Below are positions 1 through 10,841 of a DNA stretch of 64,000 bases, in pieces; the first letter of the stretch is position 1; each line of letters starts with the position of its first letter. The position numbers and the translations under genes are program-made. Under the pieces are notes generated by a model. The model did no database searches and was not told the DNA's origin. It was given only the letters and a program-made list of their open reading frames with translations. The stretch covers positions 5,412,501 to 5,476,500 of the forward strand of contig CATNEN010000034.1 in assembly GCA_950097015.1 (NCBI GenBank). Reading direction: 5' to 3'. This stretch comes from Macrostomum hystrix. Its lineage: Eukaryota; Platyhelminthes; Macrostomidae.

Positions 1-885
1 AATGTTAAAAGAATCTGCTAATTTCTCTCCTTTTGGCATAATTGTTATTGTTATTGTTATTATAGCGATGGTGAGCTCAGTCTGACGTTTGTTTCAATTG
101 CTTTTGTGTCCGAGAAATCTCACGGACCTAAGCTTGCAGAATAGCAGTTAGCAACATTGGTTACAACTGCTCTTTCTCTTTCAATGATTAAAGCTCACCT
201 TGTCATCATAAACTAAGAGGATTATTTTTAACAAAAAAAGCTTTCATAGCAACACGCAATTATTAAGAAACGACGCTAAAGTTCCTCATGCCAAAGTGAT
301 TGATACATTGATACATTGATACATTGATACATTGATACATTGATACATTGATACATTGATACATTGATACATTGATACATTGAGCCTAATGCTCAACATT
401 TGGGCTTATCAACTAGCAAACAAGAACAATAATTGTAGCCACACTTTTATAGCATTCACCAGGCTTAAATGAAGGACTTACCTCGTCGGAAAAATATCAA
501 GCGCTTCAAATGATCTAGCCGTGTCCTGAGATCCCAAAGGCGCTATTCCATATCCTATATACACAACAACTTTGTGTTGAGCAGTATTTTGGCATTTGTC
601 TTGCAACATTAGGAGTTATTATATTAGCTGCACATGGGACTAAAGCAGTACCTGATTCGTTGGCTGATACTTAATAATGTTCTCTGTCCTTTCGTCCAAC
701 CAAGACCATAACTTAAGTCGAGCGACTCAGCAGTCAGTCATTTGGTAGAAAAATAAATCAATATTAGTTGCAAACATGTCCACCGTTCTCTTAAAAAATT
801 TCTGGCTCAACAGCCAATTAGCAATTCTTTTGTCTTTGAGTCTTTTAAAAAAACATTCTCCTGAGCTCAACCATATTTCAAGTCA
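1..885. other. Left flank, no gene recognised
   Basis: Low-complexity, AT-leaning DNA with stops in all frames. I see no coding exon. The only structured element is a short 8-bp microsatellite. The stretch ends where the duplicated unit begins, at base 886. Confidence 0.6.
299..382. repeat. 8-bp microsatellite
   Basis: About ten uninterrupted direct copies of TGATACAT. It lies outside the duplicated unit and occurs once in the window. Confidence 0.95.
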
Positions 886-918
886 TCATTGCAGTTCTGC
901 TGCTCTCGGAATTTTTAA

Positions 919-3900
919 TTAGCCTGGCCCTGACCTGGCCGACTGGTAATGATCTGCTGAACTGTTTTTACAGAAAATGGGCTTCTTGTCAAATTTCTAC
1001 AAATGTAGAATTTTTTTTGTTTAGAGCTTAGAAGTAATTTGTATCGCAAACTGAGCAGCAGGGAGACTCAGTACTCAATTCCTACTAATTTTCAGCGAAC
1101 TGTGGCGCAAAGCGTGCTGGCAACAGTATTGAACCTAAAAGATGCAAAAGACCAAGGCGAAGAACACTGGCTTCTCAAACTCGTTGATTCACACTTATTC
1201 GGTATATTGATTTAGTTTGCATTATCTTGAAATTTGCTTTTTTGCACTAAATCGAGTCTTTGTAGTAAATGGGTCATTATGAAAAAAAAACATTACGCGC
1301 GCGTCATCGAAAACACATACTTGCAATACATGGCAAGGCGTAATATAAAACGGAACTTACCTGACTACTAACCAGATCTTTCAAGAAAAATGGTGGCTCA
1401 GAGACGGACAGAGAAGGAGAGCGTATCTTCCTGTCTTTCTAAGCATGAGCACAAGAGGTTAAACTTTGCTCACCAACAATGTAGGTGAGGTTGCCCTGAT
1501 TCACGAGGCTGCAGGTGAAGTTGCCCAGCTGCAGGATTGTCACCAGACAATAGCCAGCCGGTGTGTCTGGCGTGTTCATGATCGTGTCATCGTCGTAGAC
1601 TGACAGATTCACCTGCTGTCCGAGCTGAAATCTGGCATCCAATAGTTGGTTCCAGGTGGGATTTAGTGTGTCTGAAACACGAGGATAGGTGTGGTTCACG
1701 TGGTCCGACAAGTATCTATGAGAGCCAATTGTACAAATCACGTGACTTTAGGCTGCTCGAGTCGCAGAGTAAGTACACTTACTTAGGAGGGTATTGGTAT
1801 TGGCTCCACAGTTTGGATCGTAGACTGCTACCACAACCAGAGGGTTGGGTTTGCTGCTGCCAATGAATGCCAAATTAATGGCAAACTGTACCAGAATTTT
1901 GTAAGTACCTGTCGGTGGAATAATGCAGACATCAGGCTGTAACGCGTTACCTCTATGGATAGATGCATTGATGAATTATACCTATCTCTGTGGGGCTACA
2001 CATACAGCCAGTGACACAGCCGGAGTTTTTATGAAGGCTTTTTAGTCCGAGGACTGGCCAGGCCGCCGCACCCACGAAAAGTTATACATCAACTAACGCT
2101 GGTATAGATTTTACAGCTGGGTGATCTGAACAACTAAACAATTATGTGTCTTGCTCAAGGACAGGAATTTCTCAGACTAATAATCTGAAGCACGCAACAA
2201 AGATCTTCTGGTCTGTCTTTCTATCAAGAAAGAAAATACACACGAGCGTAAACTACGAGTATGTGGAAACATTTTGTCGAGACAGCATAAGTTTTAAATT
2301 TGACGGAAACTATGTACAAAAATACGAATCCCGAACCCAAATCCCACCTGGTCTCACCGGAGGTGTCAGACGAGATTGTGAAAGCCAGAAAGCCCCACAT
2401 GCTAAGCGCGCAAGTGTGAACACCTGCCGTCAGGCTCTTGACACAATAGCCTAACCGAACCCTGTTGTAGATGCCTCCATTATTGTGAAACACTTCGAGG
2501 CGCACGAATGCGGAGCTGTTGGTATAGCTGATAGGCAGATTGTAGTTCCAGACTGGATCACTCGTGTCTGTAATGCAGAACGAGACTTTTAGCCAACTAC
2601 TGAGGGAAGGTTCAACAACGATTAAGGAGTATGGAAAAAATTTTTTAAATGTTGGATCAATGCAGCGATCTGGCCGATTTCCCAGTCTCTTTTTCTCTTT
2701 CTCTTTCATTTTTGTGTTGTACCCGTAGCGTTATGCTCTCCGGTCGTGACAGGCTTGATTCACATTTAACCTTGATCAGCGGGTGGCTGAGTGGCAGAGC
2801 GCTTAACGCGTTTGCCTCTCGCACTAAGGTCATTGAGCTCGATTCCGCGGTGAGGCCACATTCATTTGGGGCGCAGCCGCGGAGAGAAGGCTTGTGGCTT
2901 GTCGTGCAATTTACGCCCTTAAGGGGCAACCTCATAGACACAGTGGAAGTGTACACTGCCTGACAATAAGAAAGTCAGGGCAGATGTACACACCCCAGTG
3001 TGAGTGTGTGCCTGCGTACGGTATCTGTACGCATGTGTGCTCAGGAGTTAGTGGAATGGGCAGAACGGCCTCCTCGCTGGCTGTGGGTCTACTGTCACCA
3101 AATGATTTGATAATAATTTTAACCTTGACCAGCAAGAAAATTTTTCTCACCCTCCTCCGCATGTCATTGGCTGACCCGGCCTGACAGTGGTTTTGTTCAC
3201 CCTCCACCGCGGGCCATTGGCTCAGCGGGCCGGTCAGCTTAGTAGCCGGATTTTCTCTGCCCCTTCTAGCCAGCCCAGGTTGTACAACCCTCCAGCTTTG
3301 CATTTCTGCTCCCGTGTGCTATCTCGAGTGTGTGGGCTGCAGAGTCTAGAGCGCTGTTGCTCGTTTCTTAAATCTCTTTCAAAAAAAGAAATAAGCATTG
3401 TGCAGGACATCGCGATGGGGATCAAAAAAGTTCCTTGGTTCCTTTGACGTTTGAATATTATTGCCACACCGCTTCAGGGGTCGAACTGAATGGGTTTTAC
3501 TCGTTGGGCTAAAATGAATCCAGAATTGGTTGACTTCTCGCCAACCATCCTAGCACTCCTAAAGTCTGGAATTGCCGTATAAACTACTGTCTATACGGCA
3601 ATTCTAAACACTAAAAGTTCACATTTTGCATATAAGACAGTATATATTATTAATTATATGGACAGCTTACTTGTGACTGTAGGAGTCTCTTGGGCCAAAG
3701 TTTGAGCACAGGCTGGCACCGGGCTGGCTTGCGCATACGGATCCGTGCCATGAATCTCACCCGGGTCAAGATTTGGTAGGCCACTGGCTGACACAATCGT
3801 TATGGTGTAGTATGCTAGCGGTGCATCTGATAAAGAGAGGACGCTTCTTGATTTAATTGATTCACAAAGGAGATTACAATTTCAATCGCGTTTCGATTCA

Positions 3901-4653
3901 CTCCAGCAATTCACTGAACTTTTCGCAAGATTAAAACTTGCAAAAAGTTACGTCGGTTTTAGTATGTTGGACTAGCTATTTCAAACCCCAGAGGGTCCAA
4001 TGCGAGATCTCTTTTTAGATCTCTGATGAAGGCAGATTGAGTTTCATTAACTCAAGCAGAACAGTTTTGCTGAATTATTATTTTATGGTCCCAACTTCTT
4101 TATTGCTAAATTTCAGTAATCGGATAAAATATTGGACTTTTTACTCACTTTCCATATAAAATGTGATAAAACCATGGCTATTGCTGCTGCCGGACTTCAT
4201 CAGCTGGCACTGTATGTACCCGATCAGGTTACCATTGACTGTGCACTCGCCAATGAGCTTGTCAGTGCCAGAATAATCATAGTCGTAGGTGTTGATATTG
4301 AAGCTGCCTGAATTCCAGGCTGGGCTAATCGGACAGTTGTAATTCCAGAGCGCCTCGATTTGTCGACACTTATCTGGGAAAAATCACCGGAAGTTGCAAT
4401 CTGGGATTGGGTTGGCTGTCGAAATGATTATCTGCGTTGACTTACTAGTTTTGTGAGGTGTTTCGCACAACGCAAAGCCATCCTTCATCACCTTAACGTA
4501 GGGATCAGACGATGTGCCCGAGTTGTCCAAGCAGTCCAATTGGATTCCATTGATAATAACCAGAGCTGCATTAGCCACGGTTAAAAAAATGGGTGAGAAG
4601 TGCAGCAGAAACATGGGCGCCAAAACCATATACATTTTATCGCTGGTGTACAC
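919..4653 (-). CDS. Secreted triple-C2-domain protein, copy 1
   Basis: Eight minus-strand exons: 4446-4653, 4149-4373, 3671-3826, 2358-2567, 1783-1908, 1474-1671, 1361-1434 and 919-996. The summed frame is open, about 424 residues. Exon 1 begins with a signal peptide (hydrophobic core after MYMVLAPMF) and then the first C2 strands (SSDPYVKV). Each of the three C2 domains is split over two exons, and every intron through the third domain is phase 1. Domains A and C keep the acidic calcium loop (DYDYSGTD; YDDD); domain B has HNN there. Many cysteines fit an extracellular protein. Exons 1-6 are well supported by matching phases. Exon 7 has a perfect CAG/GTAAGT donor but a weak acceptor, and exon 8 with its stop is tentative. 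I recognise the fold, not a named family; calcium-dependent lipid or glycan binding is only inferred. Confidence 0.7.
1973..2175 (-). mobile_element. Diverged SINE (family B), intron of C2 gene copy 1
   Basis: In reverse orientation this matches the body of the full-length family-B SINE at 27718-28022. It includes the inverted version of the block around TTTAGCAAGACACTTAA and the CAGTCCATGGACTG-like segment. The tRNA-derived head is not recognisable. It lies in intron 4. Confidence 0.6.
2781..3120 (+). mobile_element. tRNA-derived SINE (family A), intron of C2 gene copy 1
   Basis: The head resembles a tRNA, with an A-box-like GGCTGAGTGGC near 2784 and a B-box-like GAGCTCGATTCC at 2835-2846. 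A conserved body of about 250 bp follows and recurs at 29278, 35304, 41678 and, reversed, at 45064. It sits in intron 3 of the minus-strand C2 gene. Confidence 0.8.
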
Positions 4654-5249
4654 ATGTGATCCCGGTTCCTCAACTCAGCCTATGAATTATTGGAAATGCA
4701 CATATAATAATTTTAACGATAGAAATTCAAAACATTACAGCATTTACAGTTAGTTCAGTAGTTGCTCAAGAATGCTGAAAATGATTTTCGAGCGTATGAG
4801 TCCATATCCCTCCTTATTGTTCCTGCACTTCTTCCTATCTGGCATTCCATATGGCACAATAGCTTTTTAAAAGCTTTAAAAGGCTATACTTGCCATTAAA
4901 ATTTTAAAGTTCACATTAGACCCACATGCATATTCGTAACTCAGGCTCAAGTCAGAATGGTGATAGGAAGCAGCTGAAACGCAAGCATTAGCAAAACGTA
5001 TGCTCAATAAGGACAGCTCAATAAGTCATAAATCGGCTCAGTGAGGGAGCAATTTGCCTGGCAACGAGAAATTCATGACAGATGCAAATGCACTCGAACG
5101 GATACATGTGCGTGTGTGTAACAGTGCGCTCAATGCATGATTCAGCGAATTGTATAGAATTGACTCCTCGCCGGGTGTGGGTCGACCACATCACCATCAC
5201 CAAACGATGCGCCAGAGACCAGAGTAACTGCTAAAATAATTTTTTTATG

Positions 5250-5600
5250 AAGCGTTGTGCGCGATACCAAAAAAGTAACGGCGATGGCGGTAACGATCGT
5301 TACTGAACATTTGGTAACGGAAAAGTAAAGTAATGAAGAAGTAAAAAAATAGTCACTATATCGTTACTTTTAATCGGTACTTTCCGTTTTTTTTACTTTT
5401 TTTTCTATAAATCTACTATTTTTACGTAAGCATACCATAAATACATGTAGCTTTGTTTATCGGTCATTGCTCATATCATGTGTTGTAATCTCCAATCTAC
5501 AATTGCTAATAATAGAGTCAAAATTGAATATTATTTACTAGAAATTTTTTTTATTCCTTACCAAATTGGTAACTAGTAACGTGTAACGCGCCCAACACTG
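5250..5600. mobile_element. Non-autonomous hAT-like MITE, copy 1
   Basis: The left end AAGCGTTGTGCGCGATAC and the reverse complement of the right end, CAGTGTTGGGCGCGTTAC, are imperfect terminal inverted repeats. The CAGTGTTGGGC form is typical of hAT elements. The flanks carry a near-perfect 8-bp target duplication (TTTTTATG and TTATTATG), the hAT length. At 351 bp with no open frame it encodes no transposase. Confidence 0.75.
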
Positions 5601-7942
5601 TTATTATGATAGCGGTAATAGGCATAAGATTCTATATTAGTCTAGGAATTACTGACGAGATAGAGACGATTTAGCAATATGTTTTATTTAAAAAATAGTT
5701 TTTTTGTATCCATTTGCCTGGGAAACAGAAATTTGTATTTGATGCTTCTCAACAGATTCTATTTCGTTTATAAACGTATCAAAACATTAGATATAAAACT
5801 ACAATGTTACTTTCAATCATTCCGCTTACCCTTAGATTGATTTGTAGGCTTGTGAGATGTACGAGTGTGCTCCTAAATGCGCCAATATGCCAGCTGTTGA
5901 TGAATTGAATTAAACGCACCTCTGCACTCGTGGCTGCTATATAGAGTCTATATAGGACTTCAACTGTTTGATGTTTGAATAATTCACCAGTCCATATATA
6001 ATTTTAAGGTGGCGAGCACATGTCTAGTCATGCCTGCCTGCCTTGCTGCATCTACACTTGTTAAAGAGATTTGCGCTTATAGATTGTTTAAGCAACTTGA
6101 TGAAGGTGCCAGCTGAATTCCATGTGTCAAGCCCGTACTGAAAAGTGGTTTGAATTAAAAAAGAGTGTTGCCATAATGGCCTGGGTTGCTGTTAGGCGCA
6201 AAGCTACCATGCAGCATCAGCCAGAGTGTTCCCGTCGTTGACAGACGTTTTACGCAAACAAAGTGCAAGAAAACACTGGACTTCGTAGGCGAGAAAAAAA
6301 ATTTATGGCAGGTTTTGGGAAAGTTTCAGCTCCCGACTGAGATATCCTCACTTCCTGTACTCCTAATCAATGTCAGCTAGGAAGCTAGTCCCATGGCCGC
6401 TTCAAAATTCTTCCTGTGGGGATGAACATGGACCAATACTTTTTTTCGCTTAGGCTTATGATTCCGACTCTCAGTCAGTCCCAACTGTTGTCCAAATAAT
6501 GACTTTGGGAAGGTATACAAAAACCAGATTTAGCGTGATTATGAAGATCCTAGAAATGTGATCAATACTTATATTATATAAACGTATATAATTGTGTTTA
6601 CGTTCTTAGTGTAAAGATCGACGCAGTTTCTGGTATTAGCATAAACATCGAAACGTCGTCAGATATATGTAGTGAGAATTTATTCGAAACTCATATGATT
6701 AGATCTTAACACAGATACTCGTACTAGACTACGCTAGATATGTCACTCGCGAAAAATGTGTTGGGCTACTCTTTTTTCAGTAGCAGAATTCGCGCTTTTG
6801 TTTTTTGCAATTTCGAAAATCTCAATTGCTCGTTATTATAATTAAAGCGTGCAGTGTGTATATGTCTGAGCAACCTGCATGATGATAAGCTTTCAAAAAG
6901 TAGTCACTCAATTAATTTCTTTGGCACTGTCTCAAAGCCGGACAGTTACAGGCGCGGCGCTGTCCAAAAATTTTATAGATGGATCTGGAAAGTCGAAGCT
7001 TCGGTTTCGGTTTCGACGTCCAAGACTGGCGACATGCCGATCGATGACAATTCTATGAGGTAATAATAAAAGGAAAAGGAAAAGGAAAAATTGAAATCTC
7101 ATTACTTTTTACTGGGATCGACTTTAGACGTAACAAAAAAATACACTCCTCACTCAGCCTTAGTGGTGAAACGTGCTGAACACTACTTCCGATATCCATT
7201 TTATTCTGAATTTAATTAAAATGTTACTGTTCCTCATTATATTTAAGCGTTTACAGATTAAGAGGGCTTCTCGTAAAATAAAAAACTCCTTCTGTGAAAG
7301 ATATAATGAACATCTAGGTAAAAGTTTATTATAGTTTTGTTCTTTCTACGACACTCTTATTTTAAATAAACAAGATCATGTCATATTTAACGAGTCCATG
7401 CTGCTACGAGTATTATGTACACTAACTAACCACAAAAGTAATTCAAATTTTAGTCATTATTTTACTATACATGATTCTAAATGGATATTAGCATTACACA
7501 GTTGTTAAAGTTTATTATGTTTATGATTACTTTCTTTTGCAAAAATAGCACTAAAATAACTAAATCAGATTCTTGACAGCTAATCAGATTCACTGGATTC
7601 TTATGTGAATATAATGCAATGCAATTTTATCAAGGCAAATCTCCACTTTAGATGTTATTAATAAAATGTTGCCTTTTTGAAGTTTAGGTTTAGGCCTAGT
7701 GCAAAAAATTTACTATATCAATCATGTGCTAATACAAATACAAATACAAATAATACACATGTTTTGGGACACTGGAAATTTTTTGTTTGCCTTGTGTATT
7801 GATAAATTATTTTAAATTTAGACATCCTTGTCTAATTATCTTCAACCCTATGTACAAAAATGCTAAGCTCTGGGTTTGATTCTTTTCTTTTGGTACAATG
7901 GCACCATATTTAACTAATTGTTGCTTTTGTTATGTAGTAGCT

Positions 7943-8124
7943 GATTGCCCATTGTTACACATAAAGTATAGTAAGTATTTTCCTAGATCTTATATTATAT
8001 GTTGTGACTTTTTTTAATTACATTATATACCATAAAATTATGCATTACATATATGAAATTTGAAATTTGACAAAAGATCTAAGAAACTACTTATAATACC
8101 CTAATGTGTAATAGTGGGCAATGA
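7943..8124. repeat. Imperfect inverted repeat (hairpin or MITE-like), copy 1
   Basis: A left arm starting ATTGCCCATTGTTACACA and a right arm whose reverse complement starts ATTGCCCACTATTACACA pair over about 50 bp with a loop of about 75 bp. Both arms contain TAGATCTT. No clear target duplication was found, so the element type is open. Confidence 0.65.
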
Positions 8125-8604
8125 TTAATGTGTTATGGTGGCATGTTACAAATAGATGATTGATTTGTACATTTTATAGGCTTAATAAATAAAAAAGTGA
8201 TGCAACTTTTCATAGTCATGAAAAATATTTGAATGTTGGATTTAACTAGATTCAGATTTTATGTAACTAAAACTAGATTTAATGTATAAATTTTAGGCAT
8301 GTCACTAACTTATAAATTTTTACCTAACTAATATTTTATAGACAATGTTTTGTGACTCTATAAGCTTATAAGTATTTAAGTTCTCTTGCATATGGGTTTT
8401 CTTATTTAATCATATTATATTGTATTTTTCACACAAAGCACCAACTAGTATATGAATTATAAACCTTGTTCAGTTTGAGTGATACACTGTTCTGTTGGTC
8501 ATATGTTAGGCCTACCCTAGTGGTCATAGATTTGAATCTAGGAAATCTTAGCTATCTACACCATATGACACAATATTGATTAGTTATTGTTAAAAGGTCT
8601 TATT

Positions 8605-8682
8605 TAGCATAATTCTATTATGCTAATAGAATTCACGTGTGTGACATTGTTAAGACAGACGTACATAATTCTATTAGCATAA
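8605..8682. repeat. Short inverted repeat, copy 1
   Basis: TTATGCTAATAGAATT at 8618-8633 is the exact reverse complement of 8667-8682. The same word also appears in opposite orientation just before the left arm. It may be a small hairpin or a transposon end. Confidence 0.7.
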
Positions 8683-9040
8683 GGGATAAAGAAATCACAA
8701 AATGTTTATAAAGGAATAAAGCTAGCAAGTAATATTAGTAGCATCTTACAAATGTAAAATATGTAAAATATATATATATTGTTAATTGAAAAATTATTAT
8801 TTATAGTTGTTTGGCCTATCTATCAATTGAAAGGTTGATATAAAATACATTTTGTAAATAAATAAAATAATTCAACATAATATGCAAAAATGTGATTTTT
8901 TTAGAAATAAGCTAGTTATGTAAGTGTTTGTCATGATTTTTATGCCTATAAGTTATGTAATTTTGGGTAAATTTTCCACCTATTGTATGATCTCAAAATG
9001 TAATATTCTATTGCCACACCTAATTTCATAATTGATAACA

Positions 9041-9052
9041 ACCAAATTGCAG
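9041..9052 (+). promoter_or_regulatory. Candidate trans-splice acceptor of PCGF copy 1
   Basis: A good acceptor (CCAAATTGCAG) lies 33 bases before the ATG with no obvious upstream exon. In a flatworm this is the usual look of a spliced-leader acceptor. Between it and the start lies a 6-codon upstream frame (ATG 9068, stop 9086-9088) whose TGA overlaps the main ATG as ATGA. An ordinary 5' UTR intron is the alternative. Confidence 0.4.
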
Positions 9053-9585
9053 CAATTGTCCAGTATCATGCATCTTGCATTAAAATGAAGAGAAAAGGCC
9101 AAAAATCTGACCAACCAGCTGCTAAGAAGCGAGTTAAGCTAAGAAGCTTAAACCATCTAATTACTTGCAAGCTGTGCAAGGGTTATTTAATTGATGCAGC
9201 AACTGTTACAGAGTGCTTGCACACATGTGAGTCAGAGCTGTCATCATTTTTTACTCACTGATTTTATTATCTGTATTTAAATAGTGCTGATAACTATTTC
9301 TTTATACCTAAATTCATTGACTTTGCAGTCTGCAAATCCTGTATCGTAAAACACCTGGAAACTAAGAATACATGCCCAGAGTGTGGCATTTTAATTCATC
9401 ACAGTCACCCACTGCACTACATCAGGTAAATGGATGAGTTACATGTTGTGTTTTTATATGTTTAGCGACCTTGTTAACGATAGAATAACTAGATGGGTTT
9501 TTGTTTGACCCATTGACCATAAACTATGAATTTCGATTATTAGAGGACCCGTATGACATAGACTATTGTTTCTTGGAATATCAGT

Positions 9586-9660
9586 GGACCATAGACTATG
9601 CAATATTAAAGGACCATAGACTATGCAATATTAAAGGACCATAGACTATGCAATATTAAA
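9586..9660 (+). repeat. 25-bp tandem repeat, three units
   Basis: Three direct copies of a unit starting GGACCATAGACTATGCAA in intron 2 of PCGF copy 1. The second copy of the duplication has only one unit (near 19506), so this locus changed after duplication. Confidence 0.9.
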
Positions 9661-10130
9661 GGACCAGTATACTGCAGACTGATGGGAAATTCAATTGTTT
9701 AATTATTGGACAATTTAATTAAGAGCAAAAGCCGAATTACCATTGCACACATCGTCCTCTCCCACACCACTGACAGCCTGGACCGCACCCTCCAAGATGT
9801 GGTCTACAAGCTCGTACCGAATCTTCTTCAACGAGAGCGCGAACGGGAAGCTAAGTTCTATCGTAGGCGCGGCCTGGAACCGCCCAACAGGGAGGAGTCG
9901 GCCTCTGTGGCGCGCCATCTTGCCCAGACTTTGATTGCTTCTTCTGATTGCGGTCCTTCAACCTCAGCGGCATCGTCAGCTAATTTTAATCGTGGAAATC
10001 ACCATAGCAACAACGGAGACGCCAACAATGCTGACGAGGATTTCGGGCGTGGAATACAGCGACACGAAGTCAAGCAGGAAAAAGATTCGGCTAATGATGG
10101 TCATCGAGGAGATGAACAGGTGAGCTTTTT

Positions 10131-10634
10131 CAGTGGAGCATGACCTACTGAATGACTAGTTAATAGCGCATGACCCACTGAATGGCTACGTGATGAAACA
10201 TAACCCACTGAATGACTAGTTGATGGGGCATGACCCACTGAACGGCTACTTGATGAAACATGACCCACTGAATGACTAGTTGATGGGGCATGACCCACTG
10301 AATGACTTGTTGATGGGGCATGACCCACTGAATGAGTAGTTGGTAGAACATGACCCACTGAATGAGTAGTTGGTAGAACATGACCCACTGAATGAGTAGT
10401 TGGTAGAACATGACCCACTGAATGAGTAGTTGGTAGAACATGACCCACTGAATGAGTAGTTGGTAGAACATGACCCACTGAATAACTAGTTTATGTAACA
10501 TGACCCACTGAATGACTAGTTTATGTAACATGACCCACTGAATGACTAGTTTATGTAACATGACCCACTGAATGACTAGTTTATGTAACATGACCCACTG
10601 AATGACTAGTTTATGTAACATGACCCACTGAATT
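10131..10634 (+). repeat. 30-bp minisatellite in PCGF intron 3, copy 1
   Basis: About 17 direct units of 30 bp built around TGACCCACTGAATGACTAGT, with clear sub-variants grouped in blocks. It begins about 10 bases after the donor and ends 40 bases before the acceptor. Its unit length is divisible by three, which leaves meaningless long frames open on the opposite strand. Confidence 0.95.
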
Positions 10635-10841
10635 ACTAGTACACAGTGTTCTATCAACTCTTGTCCCTCCCCAGGTGAGTCTGAGGCTAGTCACGGCTGA
10701 ACCGGAGCTCAAACAAATTGATCGTATGTACATCCGCCTGTCCGCTCTGGCCACCGTCACGCACGTGAAGAAGTACATTGCCATGCAAGTATTCGAAGAC
10801 GCTAATCGTCATTGCAGTTCTGCTGCTCTCGGAATTTTTAA

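Larger units (their letters stand above)
4654..9052. other. Intergenic spacer between divergent C2 and PCGF genes, copy 1
   Basis: AT-rich DNA between the starts of two divergently transcribed genes, so it must hold both promoters. I see no supported exon. Short open frames here start at non-ATG codons or lack any recognisable domain. Contents are the hAT-like MITE (5250-5600), a degenerate family-A SINE-tail fragment near 4980-5220, and two inverted repeats (7943-8124, 8605-8682). Confidence 0.6.
886..10808. repeat. Large tandem duplication, copy 1 (9,923 bp)
   Basis: Bases from 886 onward recur from 10809 onward almost unchanged over about 9.9 kb. The offset drifts 9923, 9921, 9920, 9870 through small indels. 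The junction reads GCTAATCG followed by TCATTGCAG at 10808/10809. Neither side shares a base with the sequence it replaced, so there is no microhomology. This copy keeps the native left flank and loses the end of PCGF at its right edge. Confidence 0.95.

Noticed and set aside
1095-1199. Plus-strand exon-like segment (acceptor TTTTCAG, frame RTVAQSVLATVLNLKDAKDQ..., donor at 1199)
   Set aside because: It has a good acceptor and an open frame of 35 codons but a weak donor (GTATAT), no neighbouring exon and no family I recognise, and it lies antisense in the last intron of the C2 gene. Kept as a curiosity only.
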